Shown here one piece after another: positions 54,238 through 63,604 of a DNA stretch of 64,000 nt. The position numbers and the translations under genes are program-made. The stretch lies in the NCBI RefSeq assembly GCF_965137335.1, contig NZ_CBCRZD010000015.1. The stretch is one strand, 5' to 3'. The notes beneath the pieces are model-generated. The model was given only the letters and a program-made list of their open reading frames with translations, did not search any database and was not told the origin of the DNA. Numbering within the stretch: position 1 is the first letter of the stretch; the number at the start of each line of letters is the position of its first letter. Source of the stretch: Empedobacter stercoris (GTDB lineage Bacteria > Bacteroidota > Bacteroidia > Flavobacteriales > Weeksellaceae).

Positions 54238-54516
54238 ATGGATAAAATAATTAGATTAATTGAAGAGTATAATAATTCTGACGATTCTCTGAACAATGAA
54301 TTCGAATTAGAAATAACATCTGAACAGATTCTTTTTTATTTAAATGATTTTACCTTAAATAAGGATGATTATCCGACAGAAATTTATGATTCATACCCAC
54401 TTTCTGTTTCACAAATAGAAAAACTAAAACCTTTTCTAAAAGTAAATAAAGCTTTTTCTTCCAACTTTTCTAAATTTTCATATTATTTAAGTTGTTATGA
54501 AAATAATGTAGAATAG
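54238..54516 (+). CDS. Hypothetical protein, 92 residues
   Basis: A small acidic protein (MDKIIRLIEEYNNSDDSLN...) without signal peptide, helix or cysteine pair. It contains the short motif YDSYPLSVSQIEKLKPFL, which looks like a helical cap of a small regulatory or immunity-type protein, but no family is recognised. ATG placement 18 bases after a terminator and an isolated context support an independent small gene. It may be a real but lineage-restricted gene; coding potential is supported only by ORF length and codon composition. Confidence 0.55.
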   Translation: MDKIIRLIEEYNNSDDSLNNEFELEITSEQILFYLNDFTLNKDDYPTEIYDSYPLSVSQIEKLKPFLKVNKAFSSNFSKFSYYLSCYENNVE

Positions 54517-54578
54517 TTAAACAATTCTACAACTTAGATTCAAAATTGCTATCTTTATTCCTCAATTTAGATCAATTT

Positions 54579-56783
54579 ATGCGCAGTCTTTTAGCTTTTA
54601 TTTTCATTATTTCAACCATTTCTTTTGCCCAAGAAACGAAGAACGATTCCACACGATTAAAAGTTGGCGTTGTATTGAGTGGTGGTGGCGCAAAAGGTTA
54701 TGCACATGTTGGTGCTTTAAAGAAAATAGAAGAAGCTGGAATTAAGATTGACTATGTTGGAGGAACAAGTATGGGAGCGATTATCGGCGGCTTATATGCG
54801 GCTGGTTATACTCCCGATGAACTTCAAAAAATCATGTATCAACTGGATATTTCTTCTTTGATTACACAAAATAAAGACCGTGCAGAAATTCCTTTTTTTG
54901 AAAAAGCATACAAAGAAAAGTATATCTTAGAATTACCTTTTGATAAGTTCAAACTAACCATTCCAAATGCTTTTTCTAAAGGGCAAGGACCATTAGATTT
55001 ATTAACATATCTACTACGCCCAGTTCACAATATCGACGATTTCAATCAACTTCCTACACCATTTGTTTGCATTGGAACAAATCTCGAAACTGGTGAAGAA
55101 AAAGTGTTTCGTTCAGGATTTTTACCTCGCGTAATTTTAGCTTCTGGCGCTTATCCTACGATGTTGGACCCTGTTACAATTGACGGAAAAATTTATGTTG
55201 ATGGCGGCGTTGTCAATAATTTCCCTGTCAAAGAAGTAAAAGAAATGGGTGCCGATATCATTATCGGAGTCGAGCTTGGAGATGGTTTGCAAAAGGGTGA
55301 AGACCTCAATTCAGCGATTGATATTTTGAGTCAAATTATGACGATGAGCATCGTTAAAAAAACAGATGAACAAAAGAAATTAGTAGATCTTTTAATTAAA
55401 CCTGAATTGAAAGAATATTCTGTGACGAGTTTTGATAAAGTAGATTCCATCTACAACAGAGGTCTTATCGCTTCAGAAAAAGTGTTTGATCAATTGAAAG
55501 AAATTGCTCAAAAACAACATGCATCCAAAACTCAAAGAAATGAAATAAAATTGGATGATTATGTTTTGGTAAAAAATATCGAGGTTGAAGGTTTGAAAAA
55601 TTTTAACAAGAATTACATCGAAGGTAAATTAGGGATTCGAACTCCCGAAATAATAAAATACGATGATTTAAAATTTGGAATTTCGAAGTTATATGCTTCA
55701 GGAAACTTTAATAATATTACGTATAAAATTTCAGAAATCGAAGATGATGAAAATTTATTAACCTTAAAAGTTCAAGAAAATAAGACCAAACAATCAATTC
55801 GTTTCGGATTACATTACGATGATTTATTCAAAACAGGGTTACTTTTGAACTTTACGTCTAAAAATTTATTTGTCAAAAACTCGGTACTTTCAGCTGATGT
55901 TGTCGTTGGGGATTATGCTCGATATAACATCAATTTTTTCATTGACAATGGATATTTACCAAGTATTGGTTTCAACTCTTTTTCACATTATTTTGATAAA
56001 GAAATTGACCTCAGAAACTTCTTTGGTCAAGATAATATTTATAAAAAAGTCAATTACAATTTTAGAGAATACATCAATCAAATCTACATTCAATCTACAA
56101 TCAAAGAAAAATATGCGATTGGTGTTGGCTTAGAGCATCAATATACGAAGGTTTTTACAAACAACTATATTACGAAAAACGAAGATTTTCCAGCAAAATC
56201 AGAAGGTTATTATTGGAAAGCATATGGCTACATCAAAGCAGATAACCGAAACAATGCTAATTTTGCACGAAGTGGTTTAAAATTTGATGGAAGTTTCAAG
56301 TATTTATTTGATTCTAATGTTACTGGATTCGAAAATAACTATTTATTAGAATCAAGTTTAGAGGCAAATTTTCCGTTAAATAATTTCCTAAGTTACAGAT
56401 TTACTGCTAACTTTGGAACCTTTTTCAACGATAATGTAACGATACCTCAGAAATTTTATATTGGAGGTTATGTTGAACAAGATTTTTTCAATTACACGAA
56501 GTTTTATGGGCTTCCTTTTGGCTCTGCGATTGGCGACAATCAATTGTTATTTGGGTCTCATTTGCAAGCTCGAATTTTGAAAAATCATTACACAAGTCTG
56601 TTTATGAATATCGCAAATATTACCGACAGATTTGAGCAATTAAGTTTAACCGATTACAAATATCTTGGATATGGCATTACCTATGGCTACGATAGTCCAT
56701 TAGGACCTTTAAATTTCATTTGGAGTTATTCGCCTTATACCAAAAAAGGATTATTTAATTTAAGTTTAGGTTACTGGTTTTAG
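54579..56783 (+). CDS. Patatin-like phospholipase fused to POTRA and BamA-type barrel
   Basis: A 734-residue exported protein (signal peptide RSLLAFIFIISTISFAQ). The patatin domain has the oxyanion glycine loop VLSGGGAKGYAHVG, the serine elbow GGTSMGAIIGG (catalytic Ser) and the aspartate in VDGGVVNNFPV. A POTRA-like region (VLVKNIEVEGLKNFNKNYIE) follows, and the last 350 residues are a surface-antigen-type beta barrel ending NLSLGYWF, with terminal aromatic residue. The family resembles PlpD of Pseudomonas, in which the barrel displays or secretes the lipase. The ATG at 54579 is preferred; the 11 extra codons upstream begin with TTG-like or weak starts and precede the signal peptide. Confidence 0.9.
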   Translation: MRSLLAFIFIISTISFAQETKNDSTRLKVGVVLSGGGAKGYAHVGALKKIEEAGIKIDYVGGTSMGAIIGGLYAAGYTPDELQKIMYQLDISSLITQNKDRAEIPFFEKAYKEKYILELPFDKFKLTIPNAFSKGQGPLDLLTYLLRPVHNIDDFNQLPTPFVCIGTNLETGEEKVFRSGFLPRVILASGAYPTMLDPVTIDGKIYVDGGVVNNFPVKEVKEMGADIIIGVELGDGLQKGEDLNSAIDILSQIMTMSIVKKTDEQKKLVDLLIKPELKEYSVTSFDKVDSIYNRGLIASEKVFDQLKEIAQKQHASKTQRNEIKLDDYVLVKNIEVEGLKNFNKNYIEGKLGIRTPEIIKYDDLKFGISKLYASGNFNNITYKISEIEDDENLLTLKVQENKTKQSIRFGLHYDDLFKTGLLLNFTSKNLFVKNSVLSADVVVGDYARYNINFFIDNGYLPSIGFNSFSHYFDKEIDLRNFFGQDNIYKKVNYNFREYINQIYIQSTIKEKYAIGVGLEHQYTKVFTNNYITKNEDFPAKSEGYYWKAYGYIKADNRNNANFARSGLKFDGSFKYLFDSNVTGFENNYLLESSLEANFPLNNFLSYRFTANFGTFFNDNVTIPQKFYIGGYVEQDFFNYTKFYGLPFGSAIGDNQLLFGSHLQARILKNHYTSLFMNIANITDRFEQLSLTDYKYLGYGITYGYDSPLGPLNFIWSYSPYTKKGLFNLSLGYWF

Positions 56784-56787
56784 AACA

Positions 56788-57213
56788 ATGATAGAATTAT
56801 TTTACGAAACAGATTTTGAGTTAAAAGATGCTCAAACTTGGATAGATTGGATCGTAGAGAGTATGCGAAATGAAGGAAAAACAATAGAAGATTTAAACTA
56901 TATTTTCTGTGATGATGAATACTTACTTCAAATTAATCGACAATATTTGGATCACGATTATTATACAGATGTTATCGGTTTCGATAATTCTATTGAAGAC
57001 GAATTGATGGGTGATATTTTTATTAGTATCGAAAGAATAAAAGATAATGCAGAGCAGAATAATGTCTCTTTTGAGAATGAATTGGCTCGTGTTGTGATTC
57101 ATGGAATATTACATTTTGCTGGTTATATGGATAAAGAACCAGAAGAAAAAGAATTGATGACTACAAAAGAAAATTACTATTTAGAAACGTTTAGTCACTA
57201 TCTAAATTCATAA
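56788..57213 (+). CDS. ybeY: Endoribonuclease YbeY
   Basis: A 141-residue zinc-dependent endoribonuclease for 16S rRNA 3' maturation and ribosome quality control. The motif VIHGILHFAGYMDK carries the first two zinc histidines; the third position, histidine in many bacteria, is lysine here, as commonly seen in Bacteroidota. ELARVVIHGILHFAG is the conserved helix. It follows the patatin gene by 4 bases, and its stop is directly abutted by a parS-like site. Confidence 0.92.
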   Translation: MIELFYETDFELKDAQTWIDWIVESMRNEGKTIEDLNYIFCDDEYLLQINRQYLDHDYYTDVIGFDNSIEDELMGDIFISIERIKDNAEQNNVSFENELARVVIHGILHFAGYMDKEPEEKELMTTKENYYLETFSHYLNS

Positions 57214-57229
57214 TGTTCCACGTGGAACA
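57214..57229. promoter_or_regulatory. parS centromere-like site 1
   Basis: TGTTCCACGTGGAACA is a perfect 16-bp palindrome matching the ParB/Spo0J binding consensus TGTTNCACGTGNAACA at every fixed position. It begins directly after the ybeY stop codon and precedes mnmG. Confidence 0.85.
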
Positions 57230-57267
57230 TTTATTATTTTAACAAGAAAAATAAGTTTACAAATCAA

Positions 57268-59139
57268 ATGATATTTCAATCAGAATATGATGTAATTGTA
57301 GTAGGTGGTGGTCACGCTGGTGCTGAAGCAACAGCTGCAGCTGCCAATTTAGGAGCTAAAACACTCCTTGTTACAATGAACTTACAAACAATCGCGCAAA
57401 TGTCTTGTAATCCTGCTATGGGTGGAATTGCAAAAGGACAAATTGTTCGCGAGATAGATGCTTTGGGTGGATACTCAGGTATTATTACAGATAAAACGAT
57501 GATTCAATTCAAAATGTTGAATCAATCAAAAGGTCCTGCGATGTGGTCACCACGAGCTCAATCTGACCGCATGCGTTTTGCCGAAGAATGGCGCTTATCA
57601 TTAGAAAGAACAGAGAATGTTGATTTCTTTCAGGATATGGTTAAAAACTTAATCGTAGAGAATGGTAAAGTTTGTGGAGTGATTACAGCGATGGGAATGA
57701 AAATTCGTTCTAAAACTGTTATCTTAACAAATGGAACTTTCCTAAATGGTTTGATCCATATCGGAGAAAAACAATTTGGAGGTGGACGTATGGGAGAATC
57801 TGCTGCATTCGGAATAACAGAACAACTCGTTGATTTAGGTTTCGAAGCTGGCCGAATGAAAACAGGAACACCTCCACGTGTTGATGGACGATCAATTGAT
57901 TATTCGAAAATGATTGAGCAACCAGGAGATGAAAACCCATCTAAATTTTCGTATACCAATACGCCAAAACTAACCAAACAACGCTCTTGTTGGATTACAT
58001 ATACCAATCAAGAAGTACACGATTTATTACGCGAGGGATTCGATCGTTCTCCAATGTTTAACGGAACAATAAAATCAACTGGACCAAGATACTGTCCATC
58101 GATAGAAGATAAAATTAACCGTTTTGCAGACAAAGATCGTCACCAAATATTTGCAGAACCTGAAGGTTGGCATACAATGGAATTCTATATAAATGGATTT
58201 TCGACATCTTTACCTGATGATATTCAAGCAAGAGCTTTACGATCTGTACCTGGTTTTGAATATGCAAAAATTTTACGCCCAGGTTACGCCATCGAATACG
58301 ATTATTTTCCACCAACACAATTAAAACATACGTTAGAAACAAAGTTGATTGATAACTTGTATTGTGCAGGTCAAATAAACGGAACAACTGGTTATGAAGA
58401 GGCCGCTTCTCAAGGATTAATGGCAGGAATAAATGCTGTGTTGAAAATTCAAGAAAAAGATCCGTTTATCTTAAACCGAAACGAAGCATATATTGGTGTT
58501 TTAATCGATGATTTGATTACAAAAGGAACAGAAGAACCTTATCGAATGTTCACTTCCCGAGCTGAATATCGAATCTTATTGAGACAAGATAATGCAGACG
58601 AACGATTAACAAGAAAGGCTTTTGACATTGGTTTAGCATCCGAAAATCGTTTGAAAAGAATGGAAGAAAAGTTTGATAAAGCTGAAAAACTTGTTCACTA
58701 TTTCGAAGAAAATTCGATCAAACCTCTAGAAATAAATGAGGTGATAGAAGAACGAAATGGTACTCCATTGAAGCAACCAAATAAAATGATTTCTGTTATT
58801 TCTCGTCCAGAATTAAAGCTTTCTGATTTCACAAAATTAAACCGTGTGAAAGAATATATTGATTCTAATGAATATGATGACGAAGAGTTAGAACAAACAG
58901 AAATTCAGATAAAATATAAAGGATACATCAAAAAAGAACAACAGAATGCAGACAAATTGCATCGATTAGAAAATCTTAAAATTCCAGCTGATACGGATTA
59001 CAGTATTTTTGGATCAATGTCTATCGAAGCACGCCAAAAATTGGCAAAAATAAAACCAGCTACTGTTGCTCAAGCTTCAAGAATTAGTGGTGTGTCACCA
59101 GCAGATATTAGTGTATTATTAATTTACATGGGAAGATAA
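57268..59139 (+). CDS. mnmG: tRNA uridine-5-carboxymethylaminomethyl modification enzyme
   Basis: A 623-residue FAD-dependent enzyme (GidA) that with MnmE modifies the wobble uridine of several tRNAs. The FAD-binding VIVVGGGHAGAEATAAAA, MSCNPAMGGIAKGQIVREID, GGGRMGESAAFGITEQL and TGTPPRVDG are present and the C-terminal helical domain ends VSPADISVLLIYMG. The gene is flanked on both sides by parS-like sites, matching the classical gidA/parAB-near-oriC arrangement, although parA, parB and mnmE are not in the window. Confidence 0.98.
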   Translation: MIFQSEYDVIVVGGGHAGAEATAAAANLGAKTLLVTMNLQTIAQMSCNPAMGGIAKGQIVREIDALGGYSGIITDKTMIQFKMLNQSKGPAMWSPRAQSDRMRFAEEWRLSLERTENVDFFQDMVKNLIVENGKVCGVITAMGMKIRSKTVILTNGTFLNGLIHIGEKQFGGGRMGESAAFGITEQLVDLGFEAGRMKTGTPPRVDGRSIDYSKMIEQPGDENPSKFSYTNTPKLTKQRSCWITYTNQEVHDLLREGFDRSPMFNGTIKSTGPRYCPSIEDKINRFADKDRHQIFAEPEGWHTMEFYINGFSTSLPDDIQARALRSVPGFEYAKILRPGYAIEYDYFPPTQLKHTLETKLIDNLYCAGQINGTTGYEEAASQGLMAGINAVLKIQEKDPFILNRNEAYIGVLIDDLITKGTEEPYRMFTSRAEYRILLRQDNADERLTRKAFDIGLASENRLKRMEEKFDKAEKLVHYFEENSIKPLEINEVIEERNGTPLKQPNKMISVISRPELKLSDFTKLNRVKEYIDSNEYDDEELEQTEIQIKYKGYIKKEQQNADKLHRLENLKIPADTDYSIFGSMSIEARQKLAKIKPATVAQASRISGVSPADISVLLIYMGR

Positions 59140-59140
59140 T

Positions 59141-60034
59141 ATGGAAAATGTTCCACGTGAAACATCTCAAGAAAATCCTTCAAAAGAAGGATTTTCTGGT
59201 ATTAAGAAATTAGATTTAAAAGATTATTTTTTAACTGGAGAAAACTTCGAATTGTTTGAAGATTCTAAAACAGGCGTTTTATATACTCTCCCCCAGCCTA
59301 TCGAAAATTTGGGTAAATATTATGAAAGTAAAAATTACATTTCCCATACCGATGGAAAAAAATCTATTTTCGAACGCTTTTACCAAATAGCAAAATCAAT
59401 CAATCTGAACAACAAATTAGAATTGATTCGGAATGTATCAACAGGTAAAAAGATATTGGATTACGGTTGTGGTGTTGGAGACTTTTTAGAACATTTACAA
59501 AAAAATGGTTACGATGTTTTAGGAATGGAACCAAACGATTCTGCGCGAAGAATTGCTCAATCTAAAATTGGAGTTGAAAAAGTTACTTCTACAGAATTAG
59601 AACAGAATAATCAGAAATATGATATCATAACGCTGTGGCATGTTTTAGAACATATTCCAAATTTGAATGAAATCATTCATTTGTTAAAAAAACATCTAAA
59701 CGAAAATGGTCGATTAATAATTGCTGTACCAAATCATCAATCATACGACGCAGCTTATTACGGAAAATATTGGGCAGCTTATGATGTACCTAGACACCTG
59801 TGGCATTTCTCTGCAACAAGCATGCATAAACTTTTTAACAACTTTGGTATGAAAATTGAATCTACTCATCCGATGAAATTAGATTCGTTTTATGTGAGTC
59901 TACTTTCTGAAAAATACAAAGGAAATAAATTAGGTTTTTTGAACGCTATTAGAATTGGTTTAAAATCAAATGCAAAAGCAATGAAAACGGGAGAATATTC
60001 TTCTTTAATCTATGTAATTAAAGCCGAAAATTAA
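59141..60034 (+). CDS. Class I SAM-dependent methyltransferase with parS in its 5' end
   Basis: A 297-residue Rossmann methyltransferase of the UbiG-like/glycan type. Motif I is ILDYGCGVGDFLEHL, and motif IV-like DIITLWHVLEHIPNL follows. A preceding TLPQPIENLGKYYES segment is common in Bacteroidota members of this family. The substrate is unknown; a lipid or glycan is possible. The first residues MENVPRETSQE are unusual because codons 4-8 are encoded by the second parS-like site (59149-59164). The start is one base after the mnmG stop. Confidence 0.85.
   Translation: MENVPRETSQENPSKEGFSGIKKLDLKDYFLTGENFELFEDSKTGVLYTLPQPIENLGKYYESKNYISHTDGKKSIFERFYQIAKSINLNNKLELIRNVSTGKKILDYGCGVGDFLEHLQKNGYDVLGMEPNDSARRIAQSKIGVEKVTSTELEQNNQKYDIITLWHVLEHIPNLNEIIHLLKKHLNENGRLIIAVPNHQSYDAAYYGKYWAAYDVPRHLWHFSATSMHKLFNNFGMKIESTHPMKLDSFYVSLLSEKYKGNKLGFLNAIRIGLKSNAKAMKTGEYSSLIYVIKAEN
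59149..59164. promoter_or_regulatory. parS centromere-like site 2 (inside coding sequence)
   Basis: TGTTCCACGTGAAACA matches TGTTNCACGTGNAACA fully. It is 1935 bases from site 1, on the other side of mnmG, within the first codons of the methyltransferase gene. Confidence 0.85.
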
Positions 60035-60161
60035 AATAAGCCCTTTTAAGCTATTTTTTATAAGCCAATTGAGCATTATGACCTTTTTATTAAAAAAATT
60101 GAATAAATCTAATATATATAAAAGCCCTTTTTTGGACTATAAATACATAAAATAAATAGCT

Positions 60162-60677
60162 ATGAAAAAAAGTATTTTATTATTTGGGATATGCGCTTCT
60201 GCTTTCTTAACATCTTGTGCATCTACAACGGTAGCAAAACAAGAAATTGAAACAGGTAAAGAAGTGAGAGGGTCATGGACATTAACAAATGTTGACTACG
60301 AAGGTCTAACAACGAATGAAGTTCAGGGTAATGTAAAAGTTACGGATGCCGTATCAAGAGTATTTGATACTGCAAATCCAGAATGTTACGAAGGTTCTAC
60401 TTGGAACTTGGTCCAAAACAATAAAAAAGGAACGTATACATTTAATAACGCAGGTGGAGATTGTCCTTCAGGAACAGCAAACATTATTTGGAATTTACAA
60501 CAAGATGGTTCTACAACTTTTTTTATTTTCAAAGATGTAACAGGAATCAAAGCTAAACAAAATACTGCTGGTTACAAAATACGTGTAGATTATGTTGATG
60601 CAAATTCAATGAGATTAGTACAAGATATTAATGCAAAAGGAAAAATTGCACAGGTAATTTATAACTTCCAACGTTAA
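60162..60677 (+). CDS. Lipocalin-like lipoprotein
   Basis: A 171-residue lipoprotein with signal peptide and lipobox FLTSC (Cys at about 19). The mature part begins VRGSWTLTNVDYEG and continues with beta-strand pairs (GSTWNLVQNNKKGTYTFNN; RVDYVDANSMRLVQDINAKG), typical of the lipocalin-like family of Bacteroidota. It may bind a hydrophobic ligand or act structurally in the outer membrane. It is followed 26 bases later by an OmpA-type lipoprotein, suggesting an operon of envelope proteins. Confidence 0.82.
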   Translation: MKKSILLFGICASAFLTSCASTTVAKQEIETGKEVRGSWTLTNVDYEGLTTNEVQGNVKVTDAVSRVFDTANPECYEGSTWNLVQNNKKGTYTFNNAGGDCPSGTANIIWNLQQDGSTTFFIFKDVTGIKAKQNTAGYKIRVDYVDANSMRLVQDINAKGKIAQVIYNFQR

Positions 60678-60703
60678 TCAACAATTTAAAAAATTTAGAA
60701 ATT

Positions 60704-61405
60704 ATGAAAAAAATAAATACAAAAATAACTGCAATCGTATTAGGAGGTTCATTTATCATGTCTTCTTGTACAGCAGTACAAAACGCAAATAACACTCAAA
60801 AAGGTGCTGGTATTGGTGCTGTTGGTGGAGCTGTGATTGGTGGTATCTTAGGAAATAATATTGGTAAAGGTGGAAACACTGCTTTAGGTGCTGTAATAGG
60901 TGCTGCAGTTGGTGGAGCCGCTGGGGGTGTTATTGGTAACAAAATGGATAAACAAGCTCAAAAAATCGAAGAAGTTTTACCAGGTGCTGAAGTTGTAAGA
61001 ACAGAAGAAGGAATTAACCTTATTTTAGATGAAAATTCTAGAGTTACTTTCGAATATAATAAAGCTTCTTTAACTGCTGTTGCTAAATCGAATTTAGATA
61101 AATTGGTAGAAGTTTTCAACGAATATCCTGATACAGATTTATTAATCGTTGGACACACAGATAACGTAGGTTCGCAAGGATATAACTTACCATTATCACA
61201 GAAACGTGCACAATCTGTAAAAGATTATTTAGTTGCAAAAAGAATATCTTCTTCTCGTTTAACATCAAAAGGTAAAGGTTTAGAAGAACCAATCGCAGAC
61301 AATTCAACTGCAGAAGGACGTGCTCAAAACCGTCGTGTTGAGATTGCGATTACTGCAAATGAAAAAATGAAAGCTGACGCTGCTAAAGAAGCAAATGGTC
61401 AATAA
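60704..61405 (+). CDS. OmpA-family lipoprotein with glycine-zipper domain
   Basis: A 233-residue lipoprotein (lipobox FIMSSC). The N-terminal part has repeated glycine-rich helices (GAGIGAVGGAVIGGIL and GNTALGAVIGAAVGGA), a glycine zipper that may insert into membrane. The C-terminal OmpA domain (LLIVGHTDNVGSQGYNLPLS and QKRAQSVKDYL) should bind peptidoglycan non-covalently. It probably links outer membrane and cell wall. A strong terminator follows. Confidence 0.93.
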   Translation: MKKINTKITAIVLGGSFIMSSCTAVQNANNTQKGAGIGAVGGAVIGGILGNNIGKGGNTALGAVIGAAVGGAAGGVIGNKMDKQAQKIEEVLPGAEVVRTEEGINLILDENSRVTFEYNKASLTAVAKSNLDKLVEVFNEYPDTDLLIVGHTDNVGSQGYNLPLSQKRAQSVKDYLVAKRISSSRLTSKGKGLEEPIADNSTAEGRAQNRRVEIAITANEKMKADAAKEANGQ

Positions 61406-61426
61406 TCATTTATATTATAAAACAAG

Positions 61427-61457
61427 AAAAGCGTTCAGCTATTGAACGCTTTTTTTA
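61427..61457 (+). terminator. Terminator after the OmpA gene
   Basis: Arms AAGCGTTCA and TGAACGCTT around a five-base loop, followed by T7. Confidence 0.88.
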
Positions 61458-61476
61458 TGTTTACAAAGGTTTAAAC

Positions 61477-62565
61477 TTATTTAAAATTAACCACAAACCA
61501 TTTGTTATTGATCTTTTCTAACGTTACTTGATACGTTTTAGAAGATTGATCTTTTAAGTTCGCTTGCACTTCTACTAAAGCTACTTTTTCATCAGCATCT
61601 AAAACTTTTGCATCTTTTATTGTTGCTTGCTCTAAATTTTTAATGCCTTCATCAGAAGAAAATTTTTGATAGGTATTCCATTCTCTATTTCTTGTTAAAG
61701 CAAAAGCGCCAGAATAATTTTTCTTCGATAAATTTGTCATAAAACGATTCGACAAAGACTTCACCATTCCTGCTTCTTTACTTACATCAATAGGCACATC
61801 TTCTAAAGAAACAGAATCTACAACAACAGCACCAATCAAATTAATTGGCACTTTTACCGCCTTACGATTGGTTAAATAACGTTCAGAGTTAGGTATTCGA
61901 ACTAAAATATCTAAACGATCATTCTTTATCTTAGAAGCATCTAAAGAGGCATATTTAATCGTAATTGCATTCTTTCTATATAAATCATCCAAAGAGTTTG
62001 GATCAATCGTAGCTCGGAAAGTATATACAATATTACCAGAATTAAAAACTTCTACAGTTGCTGTTACAGCTTGATCCAATTGAATTTCTTCTCCTTGCGC
62101 ATTATAAAAAAACGGCGATATAGAAATACCCTTATCATCTTGTTTTACACTAAAATCAAAACGCTGAACATTTGAAGTTGGTTCTGTTGGCGTTTCTATA
62201 ACATCTAACGCTTCTGGTTTTGGAATACCATTAACCAAAGGAACTTGATTTCTATTCCAAGTAAACTTATTCTGTAAAGCTACTTTTTCTGCAATATCAA
62301 AAACTTCATCAACCGTTTTTCCATCTAACAACGTACGAACAATTCCCCAACGAGCTTCATTATCCATGGTTGGACTTGTGTTATACTCAAAAATAATTTG
62401 TAAGGCTTCTTTAAACTTATCTTGTTGCATAACAGGTAATGCTTTCGAGATTTTGTCTACTGTCTCGCTAAAAGTTTGCGCTGAAGAAGAATCTATTTCG
62501 ATGTTATCATTCTTACAGCTGATAATCATTAAAGCAAAAGAGATAATGATGAATAAACGTTTCAT
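61477..62565 (-). CDS. Lipoprotein of unknown function (362 residues)
   Basis: A lipoprotein with lipobox MIISC and mature start CKNDNIEIDSSS. The N-terminal half (DKISKALPVMQQDKFKEALQ, TPTMDNEARWG-like context) is helical; the C-terminal half has a nuclear-transport-factor/DUF-like fold candidate with the ending NKWFVVNFK, which is typical of lumazine/SnoaL-type lipoproteins measuring a small ligand. The charge pattern after the cysteine (K-N-D) weakly resembles a surface-export signal. I do not recognise a named family. It is convergent with the OmpA gene. Confidence 0.65.
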   Translation of the reverse strand: MKRLFIIISFALMIISCKNDNIEIDSSSAQTFSETVDKISKALPVMQQDKFKEALQIIFEYNTSPTMDNEARWGIVRTLLDGKTVDEVFDIAEKVALQNKFTWNRNQVPLVNGIPKPEALDVIETPTEPTSNVQRFDFSVKQDDKGISISPFFYNAQGEEIQLDQAVTATVEVFNSGNIVYTFRATIDPNSLDDLYRKNAITIKYASLDASKIKNDRLDILVRIPNSERYLTNRKAVKVPINLIGAVVVDSVSLEDVPIDVSKEAGMVKSLSNRFMTNLSKKNYSGAFALTRNREWNTYQKFSSDEGIKNLEQATIKDAKVLDADEKVALVEVQANLKDQSSKTYQVTLEKINNKWFVVNFK

Positions 62566-62649
62566 ATAGTATGGATTAATACGTTTTAAATTAAAGTTTT
62601 ATCAGCAGTAAATATACTAAATACTTGTATTGAATAGTTTTTTTTGTTC

Positions 62650-62690
62650 AAAAAAAAAAAGCAGACTCCCAAAACGAAATCTGCTTTTAA
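62650..62690 (-). terminator. Terminator after the pirin gene
   Basis: Minus strand: arms AAAAGCAGA and TCTGCTTTT (62688-62680 and 62665-62657), with a 14-base loop, followed by a long T-run. Confidence 0.75.
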
Positions 62691-62719
62691 TATAAAACAA
62701 CTAAAACATGAAAAAAATT

Positions 62720-63433
62720 TTAAATCTTCATTGGAACTTCAATGAACATTAATCGTGATCCTTTCGATACATTAAACGTAAACTCATTTACATCTTGTAT
62801 CTCAACAACATCTCTTCTTGCTAATGTATTTCCATCAAACTCCACTTCACCTTCTACTACCATAAAGAAAACTCCGTTTCCTTCCTTTTGTACTTTATAT
62901 GTTTCTGTTACATCTTCTGTGTAATTTCCTAAAAAAATCCAAGCATCTTGATGAATCCAAACACCTTGATCATCTGCATTCGGTGAAAGAACTTGGTACA
63001 ATTCGTTTTCTTTTGCAACTTCACGAATAGATATTTGCTGATAACGTGGTTCTACATTCATTTTATTTGGAATAATCCAAATCTGAAAAAAATGTCCTTC
63101 TTGGTTTTCATAGGCATTCATTTCACTATGAAAAACACCAGTTCCAGCACTCATCACTTGAACATCTCCAGACTCAATAATAGAACCTGTTCCCATAGAA
63201 TCTTGATGCGAAATACCACCTTTTGTTGGAATCGTAATAATTTCCATATTATCATGCGGATGTTTACCGAATCCCATTCCACCTGTTATGATATCATCAT
63301 TTACAACCCGTAAAGCACCAAAATGAATACGAGATGGATCATAATAACTTGCAAAACTATATGAATGACGAGTATTTAACCAACCATGATTAGCTCCTCC
63401 TCTAGACTCCGATTTAAATATTTGGTAATTCAT
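62720..63433 (-). CDS. Pirin-family bicupin protein
   Basis: A 237-residue pirin. The metal-binding N-terminal cupin has FGKHPHDNMEIITIPTKGG and HQDSMGTGSIIESGDVQVM followed by HSEMN; three histidines and one glutamate fit the iron site. The conserved start ESRGGANHGWLNTRHSYSFA supports the ATG at 63433. A further upstream extension of 23 residues is possible but is basic and hydrophobic without family support. Some pirins have quercetinase-like activity; a physiological role here is unknown. Confidence 0.93.
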   Translation of the reverse strand: MNYQIFKSESRGGANHGWLNTRHSYSFASYYDPSRIHFGALRVVNDDIITGGMGFGKHPHDNMEIITIPTKGGISHQDSMGTGSIIESGDVQVMSAGTGVFHSEMNAYENQEGHFFQIWIIPNKMNVEPRYQQISIREVAKENELYQVLSPNADDQGVWIHQDAWIFLGNYTEDVTETYKVQKEGNGVFFMVVEGEVEFDGNTLARRDVVEIQDVNEFTFNVSKGSRLMFIEVPMKI

Positions 63434-63604
63434 AGCTCTTAATTTTCTTATAAATTTATGCTGATTTATAAACATAAAAATTGATATGTGATAAGTTATC
63501 AATCACTAAACCAAGATAAAGAAAAAAGATATTTTTTTCATCTATTAATTAAATGTTAAAAATATTTTATATTTTAGCATTCAGTTAACACATGAGGAAT
63601 ATTT

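Noticed and set aside
57875..57880. CACGTG inside mnmG as a third parS site
   Set aside because: Only the central hexamer matches; the flanks (CTC and TTG) do not fit TGTTN/NAACA. The same applies to CACGTG at 11087-11092 in manC.
60038..60131. Two copies of AAGCCCTTTT in the gap before the lipocalin gene (60038-60047 and 60122-60131)
   Set aside because: Only 10 bp long, AT-rich context, no further similarity around them; likely chance or relics of weak terminators.
63434..63502. A 23-residue N-terminal extension of the pirin
   Set aside because: Family members begin at the NYQIFKSESRGG segment; the extension has no similarity and reads through AT-rich leader DNA.
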